From Kiritimatiellia bacterium (lineage in GTDB: Bacteria > Verrucomicrobiota > Kiritimatiellia > RFP12 > UBA1067), in NCBI GenBank assembly GCA_017648225.1, contig JAGCJE010000065.1, positions 1-6,024 on the forward strand: DNA of 6,024 nt. Direction: 5' to 3'. Within the stretch, counting starts at the first letter, position 1, and every line of letters begins with the position of its first letter. A program made the translations under genes and the position numbers. Below, piece by piece: positions 1-5,908 of this stretch. The notes beneath the pieces were generated by a model. It was not told the DNA's origin, did not search any database, and saw only the letters and a list, made by a program, of their open reading frames with translations.

Positions 1-1
1 A

Positions 2-166
2 AGTGTTGTGGTGACTGGTCATGATATTTCCGATCTGGCGAAATGGGTCAAGAAGTTTCTTGTGCTGTCCAAAGGCCGGATCGGGTCCGTGATCGATACC
101 ACGGCTCTTGATCACGCCCAGACCGTAGCCCGCGTCGAATCCGCACTGAAGGGGGCTGTCCGATGA
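2..166 (+). CDS. ABC transporter ATP-binding subunit, C-terminal fragment (5' end outside window)
   Basis: An open frame enters from the left edge and ends at TGA 164-166, leaving 54 visible residues. The fragment begins SVVVTGHDISDLAKWVKKFL and continues with VLSKGRIG. This matches the end of an ABC ATPase: a beta strand, the H-loop histidine (residue 7 of the fragment), a helix, and then the 'vLskGrI' strand. Walker A, the signature motif and Walker B would lie upstream and cannot be checked. The stop codon overlaps the start of the permease gene by four bases (ATGA), which is typical of ATPase/permease pairs. It most likely energises the permease encoded next, as GldA does for GldF/GldG-type systems. 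Family assignment is good; the specific subfamily is inferred from the neighbours. Confidence 0.85.
   Translation, partial: SVVVTGHDISDLAKWVKKFLVLSKGRIGSVIDTTALDHAQTVARVESALKGAVR
149..155 (+). promoter_or_regulatory. Ribosome binding site for the permease-GldG fusion gene
   Basis: The purine-rich AAGGGGG lies seven bases before ATG 163, inside the end of the ATPase gene. This spacing favours ATG 163 over the in-frame ATG at 172, which would be 16 bases away. Confidence 0.6.
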
Positions 167-2265
167 GTCCGATGCGCGTTACATTCAACCGCACCATCGG
201 CATGGTCGCGAAGACTTTTGTCTCGGCGTTGTCGATTTCGCTTTTTCTCGCCGGGGCGGCGGCGCTTTTCGCCTTTAACCTGGATGCCGGCGAGGGAGGA
301 TTTTCGTCTCTCGCGTCTCTGTGGACGATTTCGGTATCCCCGGTTCTTCCTGCTTTGGCGGCGCTTTTAGGCATGGAGGTCTGGAGCGATGAACGCAAGA
401 CCGGCAGGCTTGAGATGCTTCTGGCGTCTCCTGTTAAAGAGCGCTCCTTGGTGGAGGGGAAGTTCTTCGGAGTATGGCTTTTGACGTTCGGATCTACGGT
501 TCTGTTTTTAGTCACCACGCTTGTGTTTCTTAAATCGTATGCGCCCGGGCTGGTCGCCGCGACGTCGTTTACGAATTTTATCCCGGGGCTCTTTCTGCTT
601 GCCGTCCAGAGCGCCCTGTGGTCCGCGGTAGCGGTGGCGGCGAGCGCGCTATTCAGGAATTCGTCGGGCGCGGCGGCGATGACGCTTTTTATTCTCGTGG
701 CTCTCCCGCGCGCGTTATGGCTGGCGCTTTCGTACTGGGCCGACAACGGGCGCACCCGTTTCGCCGAACTGCCGATGGACGCGCACGCGTTCGATTTTGC
801 CTCAGGTCTCGTTTCCGTCGGAACGGCGCTTTCCTACATTCTTCTGACGGTACTGGCGCTTTTCATCGCGTCAAAGACGGTCGCTTCGTTCCGTTTTACC
901 GGGCGTACGGCGCGTATGCTCTGCGTTACGACCGATCTTTCGCTTCTCCTGGCCGTTCTCTTTTCCGTCCTGGCCATAGGACTTGTCTGCCGTGTCGATA
1001 TAAATCTTGATATTCCCGTCGCCGGGTCCGGCGAAACGGCTTTTTCGGCTCATACGCGCGCGATTCTGGAGCAGGCCCGCGGTTCGATTTCAATTACGGC
1101 GTTTCTCGAGCGGAAAGATCCCAGATCGCGGCACGTCAACCACTTTCTGCGTTCCTTGAAGCGAAACGCAGACGAGATAGGCGGGGTTCATCTTGAAATA
1201 AAACACGTCGATCCCGTGCTTGATATCGGCGAGGCCACGCGCCTTGTCCGCGAGGGTGTCGCGAAGTCGAGTTTTGTTTTCGAGAAGGACAACCGCATAG
1301 TTCAGACCCTCAGCATCGACGACGGTTACAGCGAGCGTATTTTCGCGGCGATGATCGACCGTATCGCGGTCCCGTTCCACCGCAGCTGCATTTACTGGAC
1401 GACGGGTCACGCGGAGGCGTCGTTCGACGATTACGAAAGTGAAGGTATGAGCGATATCGCCCGCGAACTTTCTCTCAACGGTTACGACAACAAGAAGATA
1501 AACCTTGCCGACGCCAGATCGATTATCGGCAAGGACTGCGCTCTTCTCGTGATCGCGGGACCGAAGAAGGATTTCGCCGAGAGTGAAATAGATCGTTTAA
1601 GAGCTTATCTGGACGGTCAGACCGTGGGCTCGGAAGGCGGGCGCGTTCTTGTACTTACCGATTCGACCGACCTTCGCGGGCTCGCCAATCTGCTTTCCGT
1701 ATGGGGAATACGTTCCGAGCGCGCCGATCTGGGCGATGTGCCGACAATGTCCGGCAGCGACGTTATCGTAAGGGATTTTTCGGAATCTCATCCCGTTACA
1801 GGCCCTCTTCAGGGCCAGCAGGTCATTTTTTTCAATCCTGTCGCCTTTTCGCCGTCGTCTTCCGCCAGTGTGCGAGACGGGTCGAGCCCTGCCGATCTGA
1901 AACGCTATAATTCCCTTTTGAAAGTCGGCGACGCGTGTCTCTCGGCGGTCGTCGAGCGCGGAAGTTCCGGGAGCGATCTGGCGATAAGGCCTTCTCGTCT
2001 CATAGCGGTCGGCGACGTCGGATTTGTCATGAACGGAGGCCTTCGCGCCAACGCCAATGCGAACAGGGATTTCTTTCTGAATTCCGTGAAGTACCTTTCG
2101 GGCCGTGACGCCATGGCCGGGTCGGGGATCGAGACCGACAGACTGGTCACGGGGATGGACCGCAGCGCCCGCATTTCCTTTGTGGCCGTCACTGCGGCGC
2201 TCGTTCCGGTCTCGGTGTTTATTCTGTACGCTTCGCTTGTTTTCTGGAGAAGGAGGCGCAGATGA
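163..2265 (+). CDS. ABC-2/GldF-like permease fused to a GldG-like extracytoplasmic domain
   Basis: This 700-residue membrane protein joins two parts that are often separate. Residues 1-240 resemble an ABC-2 (GldF/NosY-like) permease, with hydrophobic segments near 17-39, 50-70, 101-124, 134-163, 168-190 and 213-237. The conserved cytoplasmic stretch SDERKTGRLEMLLASPVKER (about 75-94) is the usual 'E+..GtlE.Ll..Pv' permease motif. A further membrane helix (about 252-276) leads into a GldG/ABC_transp_aux-type domain at about 277-668, presumably outside the cytoplasmic membrane. It shows the family-like patterns ISITAFLERKDPRS, EIKHVDP, YWTTGHAEASFDDYESEGMS and LLVIAGPKKDFAESEIDRLR, then GGRVLVLTD. 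A last helix (about 670-695) ends in WRRRRR, which would sit in the cytoplasm. The start overlaps the ATPase stop and the end overlaps the DUF4340 start. It is probably the membrane core of an ABC complex with unknown substrate. The sequence does not show that it takes part in gliding motility. Confidence 0.88.
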   Translation: MSPMRVTFNRTIGMVAKTFVSALSISLFLAGAAALFAFNLDAGEGGFSSLASLWTISVSPVLPALAALLGMEVWSDERKTGRLEMLLASPVKERSLVEGKFFGVWLLTFGSTVLFLVTTLVFLKSYAPGLVAATSFTNFIPGLFLLAVQSALWSAVAVAASALFRNSSGAAAMTLFILVALPRALWLALSYWADNGRTRFAELPMDAHAFDFASGLVSVGTALSYILLTVLALFIASKTVASFRFTGRTARMLCVTTDLSLLLAVLFSVLAIGLVCRVDINLDIPVAGSGETAFSAHTRAILEQARGSISITAFLERKDPRSRHVNHFLRSLKRNADEIGGVHLEIKHVDPVLDIGEATRLVREGVAKSSFVFEKDNRIVQTLSIDDGYSERIFAAMIDRIAVPFHRSCIYWTTGHAEASFDDYESEGMSDIARELSLNGYDNKKINLADARSIIGKDCALLVIAGPKKDFAESEIDRLRAYLDGQTVGSEGGRVLVLTDSTDLRGLANLLSVWGIRSERADLGDVPTMSGSDVIVRDFSESHPVTGPLQGQQVIFFNPVAFSPSSSASVRDGSSPADLKRYNSLLKVGDACLSAVVERGSSGSDLAIRPSRLIAVGDVGFVMNGGLRANANANRDFFLNSVKYLSGRDAMAGSGIETDRLVTGMDRSARISFVAVTAALVPVSVFILYASLVFWRRRRR
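1801..1816 (+). other. Intragenic perfect hairpin (6-bp stem, 4-base loop)
   Basis: GGCCCT and AGGGCC flank the loop CTTC. A run of seven T follows at 1826-1832, nine bases after the stem. It lies inside the GldG-like coding region, in the codons for the GPLQGQ stretch. The gap before the T-run is too long for a normal intrinsic terminator, so no function is claimed. Confidence 0.35.
2250..2256 (+). promoter_or_regulatory. Consensus Shine-Dalgarno for the DUF4340 gene
   Basis: AAGGAGG, the full anti-16S complement, lies five bases before ATG 2262 and within the last codons of the permease fusion gene. It encodes part of the arginine-rich tail there. It fixes the start and suggests strong independent initiation in addition to coupling through the ATGA overlap. 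Confidence 0.8.
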
Positions 2266-3980
2266 ACAACAGGCGCAACATAATATATCTGACAGTGGGG
2301 ATCGTCGCCCTTGTTCTCTTGCATATTTATCTTTCCATCGGAGGAGCGGCGGGTCTCACGAAGCGGGATGCGGTTCTTGACAAAAAGATGCTTGCGGCCG
2401 ACGCGATTTCGATAGAGCGTTCCTGCGGTCCAGGGGTGGAATTGAAGAAAACGGACGGCGGATGGGGCATCACAAGTCCTTATTCGGCCGATGCCGACGA
2501 AAGCGCCGTCGCGAAGATGCTGGATTTTCTCGTCGCCTGTAAAATAGAGGAAAGAAGCACATATACCGAGAAGGAACTCGCAAAATGCAATTTGAGGCGT
2601 TCTGACCTCGGGTTGGACGATCCGGCGGTTAAGCTCAGAATATCAAAGGGCGCAGATAGCGAGATCGTCCACATCGGCAACAGGCTTTCGACGACCAACG
2701 AGGTGTACGCCGCAATCGGCGGCGACAGTTGCGTATATCTTCTCGATTCTCGCGTTCTCGGGCTGGTCGATGTGCCGGCGGAGGCTTTCCGGTCGCGGAA
2801 GCTCATCGTACGGGAGTCGCTGCCGATCACCATGTTCGACATCAAACGCCCTGACGGCAGACTGCTGCGGATGCGCAAGAGCGACGGGCTGTGGATGTGC
2901 TGCGGCGACAGCGACTCCAGGCGCTATTCCCCCGCGTCAAATCTGAGGGTGGGTGAGTTTCTCGCATGCCTGGGTAAAATCGTCGCCAGAGACTTCGTAT
3001 GGCCGGTCGGCGCCGAGGGCGAGTCTCAGCTGGTTACGGTTCCCATGCTGGCGGGCTACGGGCTAGATACCGAAAGCGGAGTTACGATAACGGTTCGCGA
3101 CAGAGGACTTCCTCCGAATCAGGTCGTGCTCGGCGATGACGCGGGAGACGGTCTCGTATATGCTCTCGTTCAGAACGCCAAGGCGATAGTCAGGGTGGAT
3201 AAGCGCCTGAAGGATCTGGCGGTCGCGAAGGAATTTTCCGATTCCAGGATTTTCCCCTACGACGCGTCCCGCGTCTCAAGGATTTCCTTCTCCGACGGAG
3301 GCGTGGACTACAGGCTCGCCAGGACGGGCGAAGGAAAATGGATTATGGATTCTCCCGTTTCCGCGAACGCGGACGAGGAAGGCGTGAAGAATCTTCTCGA
3401 AAGAATCCTGGCGGCGACCGCGGACGACCGTGATCCGAACGGTGTTGCGGTTTCTCTATCGACTAACGCCCCCGCCGAGAAGATTTCCCGCGAGGCGTTT
3501 TTGACGGGATTTTCGCCAGCGACGCTGCGCAGCCGCGAAGTTGTGAGACTTGAGACCTCGGATATACGCAGAATCGTATCCAGTTCCGACGGTGCCGTCT
3601 CCTCCGTCGTCTGCGATCGCGACAAGCAGTTATGGGTCGCCGATTCCTCAAGCGCCGGATCGGTGGTCCGTCAGGAGGCGATCGAGGGAGTGCTGAACGG
3701 GCTTAAGTCCCTGAACGCGCAGTCTGTCGTGACGCTGAAGGCGACCGAGGGCGAACTCAAGTCGTTCGGACTCGATAAACCGGCGTGCACGATTTCCATC
3801 GACTTTTTCAATGAGAATTCCCTTCGGCGGAACATATTCATCGGCGAGCGTACGGAACAGGGGTATTACGCGACGATGGGGGCTTCGTTCGACGCCGTGT
3901 TCATTCTCTCGACGGCGGATGTCACCGCTTTAACGTCTCCTCTCACTACTGAACATATTTCAGAGAAAGGTACAAAATGA
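2262..3980 (+). CDS. Membrane-anchored DUF4340-type protein with about four internal repeats
   Basis: The 572-residue product has one N-terminal membrane anchor (about 6-27, after the basic MNNRR) and no other clear membrane segment. The rest is probably extracytoplasmic. Diverged repeats can be aligned by eye. Each has a charged strand region ending in a tryptophan (W68, W211, W360, W458), often followed by a P/A/D-rich turn such as SPYSADADE or SPVSANADE, then a helix. Three repeats continue with a GLD motif (117-119, 267-269, 503-505), an IG/LG turn (138-139, 290-291, 527-528) and an aromatic position (Y149, Y300, Y536). Repeat 3 (about 325-425) lacks the GLD part and looks shortened. This pattern fits DUF4340, a family commonly encoded beside GldA/GldF/GldG-like ABC genes. 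The gene overlaps both neighbours by four bases. It is most simply an accessory external subunit of the ABC complex; its biochemical role is unknown. Several cysteines lie in the exported part (for example C55, C93, C213, C214). Confidence 0.82.
   Translation: MNNRRNIIYLTVGIVALVLLHIYLSIGGAAGLTKRDAVLDKKMLAADAISIERSCGPGVELKKTDGGWGITSPYSADADESAVAKMLDFLVACKIEERSTYTEKELAKCNLRRSDLGLDDPAVKLRISKGADSEIVHIGNRLSTTNEVYAAIGGDSCVYLLDSRVLGLVDVPAEAFRSRKLIVRESLPITMFDIKRPDGRLLRMRKSDGLWMCCGDSDSRRYSPASNLRVGEFLACLGKIVARDFVWPVGAEGESQLVTVPMLAGYGLDTESGVTITVRDRGLPPNQVVLGDDAGDGLVYALVQNAKAIVRVDKRLKDLAVAKEFSDSRIFPYDASRVSRISFSDGGVDYRLARTGEGKWIMDSPVSANADEEGVKNLLERILAATADDRDPNGVAVSLSTNAPAEKISREAFLTGFSPATLRSREVVRLETSDIRRIVSSSDGAVSSVVCDRDKQLWVADSSSAGSVVRQEAIEGVLNGLKSLNAQSVVTLKATEGELKSFGLDKPACTISIDFFNENSLRRNIFIGERTEQGYYATMGASFDAVFILSTADVTALTSPLTTEHISEKGTK
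3965..3970 (+). promoter_or_regulatory. Ribosome binding site for purC
   Basis: GAAAGG lies six bases before ATG 3977, inside the last codons of the DUF4340 gene. It supports this start even though the gene also overlaps the preceding stop codon. Confidence 0.65.
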
Positions 3981-4873
3981 AATACGATAAGAATCATGCA
4001 CTCCTGGAATGTTCCATTCCTGGCGTTCCTCAGAAAAGCGGCAAGGTCCGCGATGTCTTCGATCTCGGCGACAAGCTTCTGATGGTTGTAACCGACCGCA
4101 TCAGCGCGTTTGACGTCATTCTTCCCTCGGGCGTTCCGGATAAGGGCAAGGTGCTTAATCAGCTTTCGCTTTTCTGGATGGAGTTTCTCGGCATGAAGAA
4201 CCATCTCATCACGGCGAATGTCGACGAGTACCCGGAAGTTCTTCAGCCCTACAAGGAGGATCTCCGCGGCCGTTCGATGCTGGTGAAGAAAGTCAAGATG
4301 GTCGAGGTCGAATGCATCGCGCGCGGCTATCTTACGGGATCTGGCTGGAAGGAGTACAGGTCGGCCGGCACGGTCAACGGCGAAAAGCTCCGCGCGGGAT
4401 ACGAGAACGCCTCGAAACTCGACGAGGTTCTTTTCACTCCGACGACCAAGGCCGCGATCGGCGACCATGACGAGGCGATAAACTACGACCAGACCGTCGG
4501 GATCGTCGGCGCGGAAACGGCGGCCAAGCTTAAAGAGGCGACGATCTCGCTTTACACGCGCGCGGCGGAATACGCCCGCGAGCGCGGTATAATCATCGCC
4601 GATACGAAGTTCGAGTTCGGTATGGACGATGACGGCTCTCTTATCCTCGCGGACGAGGTCCTGACCCCCGACTCTTCGCGCTTCTGGCCCGAGTCGAGTT
4701 ACGCCGTCGGCTCCAATCCGCCGTCGCTCGACAAGCAGTATGTCCGCGACTGGCTCGATTCGATCAATTTCAATCATCAGCCGCCGGGTCCCGAGCTTCC
4801 CGATGAAGTGGTCGCCCGCACGCGTGAAATTTACATCAAGGCTTACGAGGATCTCTCGGGCCGTAAAATCTAA
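3977..4873 (+). CDS. purC: Phosphoribosylaminoimidazole-succinocarboxamide synthase (SAICAR synthase)
   Basis: PurC makes SAICAR from CAIR, aspartate and ATP in de novo purine synthesis, in the cytoplasm. The 298-residue protein is close to the longer, yeast ADE1-like form rather than the roughly 240-residue E. coli form. Visible family motifs are SGKVRD (21-26, nucleotide-binding N-terminal loop), TDRISAFD (39-46), VEVECIARGYLTGSGWKEY (109-127, signature region 1), FTPTTKA (153-159), IADTKFEFG (207-215, signature region 2), LADEVLTPDSSRFW (224-237) and QYVRDWL (254-260). All key stretches are intact, so the enzyme should be active. The gene starts inside the DUF4340 stop codon (ATGA) and is followed 21 bases later by ybaB. 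No other purine gene is visible. A long open frame on the opposite strand is a by-product of codon composition. Confidence 0.97.
   Translation: MKYDKNHALLECSIPGVPQKSGKVRDVFDLGDKLLMVVTDRISAFDVILPSGVPDKGKVLNQLSLFWMEFLGMKNHLITANVDEYPEVLQPYKEDLRGRSMLVKKVKMVEVECIARGYLTGSGWKEYRSAGTVNGEKLRAGYENASKLDEVLFTPTTKAAIGDHDEAINYDQTVGIVGAETAAKLKEATISLYTRAAEYARERGIIIADTKFEFGMDDDGSLILADEVLTPDSSRFWPESSYAVGSNPPSLDKQYVRDWLDSINFNHQPPGPELPDEVVARTREIYIKAYEDLSGRKI
4006..4020 (+). other. Short perfect inverted repeat early in purC
   Basis: GGAATG-TTC-CATTCC forms a 6-bp stem with a 3-base loop about 30 bases after the purC start codon. It is AT-containing and modest in strength. It may be chance, or may slightly influence early translation. 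Confidence 0.25.
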
Positions 4874-4880
4874 ATAAAAG

Positions 4881-4887
4881 AAAGAGG
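4881..4887 (+). promoter_or_regulatory. Ribosome binding site for ybaB
   Basis: AAAGAGG in the 21-base purC-ybaB gap lies seven bases before ATG 4895. The in-frame ATG at 4901 would be 13 bases away, so 4895 is preferred. The gap holds no hairpin or promoter-like element that I can see. Confidence 0.65.
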
Positions 4888-4894
4888 TTCCTAT

Positions 4895-5209
4895 ATGGGT
4901 ATGTTCGATCAGATCAAAGAGGCGATGAGGATGCGTTCCGAGGCTAAGCGCATTCAGAATGAAATCCAGAAGATTTCGGTAACCCACTCCAATGGTGGAA
5001 TTACCGTCACCGCCAAGGGCGACATGACGATTTCCTCGATCACGTTCACTCCGGAGGCGTATGACGAGGTCAAGGCCGGCAAGCCCGCCCGTTTCGAGAC
5101 GATGCTTCTCAACGTCGTCAATGCCGCGCTCAAGAAAGCGCGTGACACGACTCAGCAGGAAATGGCCAAGATGATGCAAGCCAGCGGCGGCGGCCTTTTC
5201 GGGAAATAG
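4895..5209 (+). CDS. ybaB: YbaB/EbfC family nucleoid-associated DNA-binding protein
   Basis: The 104-residue protein has the usual length and layout of the YbaB/EbfC family, whose members form dimers that bind DNA and are commonly encoded just before recR. A charged N-terminal helix (about 1-27, MGMFDQIKEAMRMRSEAKRI) is followed by a short beta region (about 33-58, GGITVTAKGDMTISSITFTP). A long helix comes next (about 68-95, including the LLNVVNAALKKARDTTQQEM stretch), then the glycine-rich tail GGGLFGK. The tail resembles the Gly-rich C-termini common in this family. The gene sits between purC and recR. dnaX, the frequent upstream partner of ybaB-recR, is not next to it here. Its function as a nucleoid protein is taken from the family, not shown by the sequence. 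Confidence 0.93.
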   Translation: MGMFDQIKEAMRMRSEAKRIQNEIQKISVTHSNGGITVTAKGDMTISSITFTPEAYDEVKAGKPARFETMLLNVVNAALKKARDTTQQEMAKMMQASGGGLFGK

Positions 5210-5210
5210 T

Positions 5211-5224
5211 CGTTAGCGGTTAGC
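5211..5224 (+). repeat. Tandem 7-base repeat in the ybaB-recR gap, in place of a Shine-Dalgarno
   Basis: CGTTAGC is followed directly by GGTTAGC, two copies differing at one base, and fills almost the entire 15-base gap up to the recR ATG. No purine-rich Shine-Dalgarno is present at normal spacing. recR may rely on reinitiation by ribosomes finishing ybaB. The repeat could also be a small duplication. Confidence 0.6.
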
Positions 5225-5833
5225 ATGAGTATGATTGCCCCGATCAGAGAGTTAGAGCAGGCGCTTGCAAAACTTCCCGGTTTCGGGAGACGCTCCGCCT
5301 TGCGCGCTGCGCTTGCGCTCGTGCGCGAGAGCGCTCGTCTTGCAGATCCTCTCGCGGCCGCTCTCTCGGCGGCGCGCGAGAGCGTTGTCTGCTGTTCCCG
5401 CTGCGGGGCGTTTACTCTGATCGGCGAGAATCCCTGCCGGATGTGTACCGACGAGACCCGGGAGAAATCTGTCGTGTGTGTCGTCGAGGAGCCGTCCGAC
5501 ATTATCTCCATAGAGTCGTCTGGGGCTTTCCGCGGTCGTTATCATGCGCTCGGCGGAAAGTTTTCGGCGCTTAAAAACGCCTCTTCCGTAAAAATTAGGA
5601 TAGAAGAACTGAAAGTCCGTGTTGAACGGGAAGGGTTTGAGGAGGTGCTGCTCGCGCTTTCCACAGATATGGAAGGTGACGCGACGGCGGGTTACGTTAC
5701 CGAAGTCCTGCGGTCCGGCGGCGTCAGGATCACGCGATTGGCGTTCGGACTCCCTGCGGATTCGGGAGTCGCTTATTCTGATCCGCTGACACTGAAACGC
5801 GCTATTTCAAACAGGATTGCCCAATTGAATTGA
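5225..5833 (+). CDS. recR: Recombination protein RecR (recombination mediator with Toprim domain)
   Basis: RecR works with RecO (and RecF) to load RecA onto gapped single-stranded DNA. The 202-residue protein has the standard length and domain order: a helix-hairpin-helix region (about 12-33, LAKLPGFGRRSALR), a four-cysteine zinc site (C57-x2-C60 and C71-x2-C74), a Toprim domain (CVVEEPSD at 85-92, FRGRYHALGG at 102-111, MEGDATA at 149-155) and a C-terminal segment (RLAFGLPADSG, YSDPLTLKRAI). The zinc cysteines and the Toprim glutamate E88 are present. Two normally well conserved stretches differ: the usual SPL-x-G-x-x-P segment after the GG is SALKNASSVK here, and the usual TNP before the EGE/D motif is LST. 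The start is ATG 5225; ATG 5231 is also possible because neither has a clear Shine-Dalgarno. The gene closely follows ybaB, a conserved pairing. Confidence 0.94.
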   Translation: MSMIAPIRELEQALAKLPGFGRRSALRAALALVRESARLADPLAAALSAARESVVCCSRCGAFTLIGENPCRMCTDETREKSVVCVVEEPSDIISIESSGAFRGRYHALGGKFSALKNASSVKIRIEELKVRVEREGFEEVLLALSTDMEGDATAGYVTEVLRSGGVRITRLAFGLPADSGVAYSDPLTLKRAISNRIAQLN

Positions 5834-5848
5834 GTCGCGGTGCTGGAC

Positions 5849-5878
5849 TAGACAAGCGGCGACGCTTTATGATATAAT
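5849..5878 (+). promoter_or_regulatory. Sigma-70-type promoter for hisG, with extended -10
   Basis: The -35 box TAGACA (5849-5854, five of six matches to TTGACA) is separated by 18 bases from a perfect -10 TATAAT (5873-5878). A TG at 5870-5871 adds an extended -10 (TGnTATAAT). Transcription should begin about 5885, giving a leader of roughly 25 bases before hisG. The element lies in the 75-base recR-hisG gap, and its position marks hisG as the first gene of a new transcription unit. Confidence 0.75.
5854..5867 (+). other. Small hairpin with GNRA-type loop inside the promoter spacer
   Basis: AAGCG and CGCTT flank the loop GCGA, giving a 5-bp stem between the -35 and -10 boxes. In RNA reading through from recR this would be a GNRA-capped hairpin followed by UAUGAUAUAAUUUU. 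It could contribute to ending or trimming the upstream message, or could be an operator-like inverted repeat. It lacks the continuous U-run of a proper intrinsic terminator. Confidence 0.35.
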
Positions 5879-5896
5879 TTTGCGATAAATTTCAAC

Positions 5897-5902
5897 AAAA
5901 GG
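5897..5902 (+). promoter_or_regulatory. Ribosome binding site for hisG
   Basis: AAAAGG lies six bases before ATG 5909, in an otherwise AT-rich leader. Confidence 0.6.
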
Positions 5903-5908
5903 TATACA

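Noticed and set aside
48..755. 235-residue open frame on the minus strand opposite the permease region
   Set aside because: It has a low-complexity Ser/Arg/Ala composition and no motif, and it lies opposite a well-supported membrane protein. It is a compositional shadow.
618..1010. 130-residue open frame in another + frame within the permease
   Set aside because: Its product is Arg/Gly/Phe-rich with no membrane or domain logic, while the main frame keeps the hydrophobic helices across this stretch.
1905..2324. 139-residue minus-strand open frame spanning the permease/DUF4340 junction
   Set aside because: There is no ribosome binding site or recognisable domain, and both + strand genes are well supported across the junction.
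3866..5179. Long (437-residue) open frame on the minus strand opposite purC and ybaB
   Set aside because: It is antisense to genes with clear family motifs. Its translation is rich in Arg, Asp, Leu and Val without a recognisable domain, as expected from mirrored GC-biased codons.
5834..5880. Intrinsic terminator for the recR operon
   Set aside because: The only stems are 5 bp and the following sequence is TATGATATAATTTT rather than a U-run directly after the stem. It is listed only as a hairpin in the promoter spacer.
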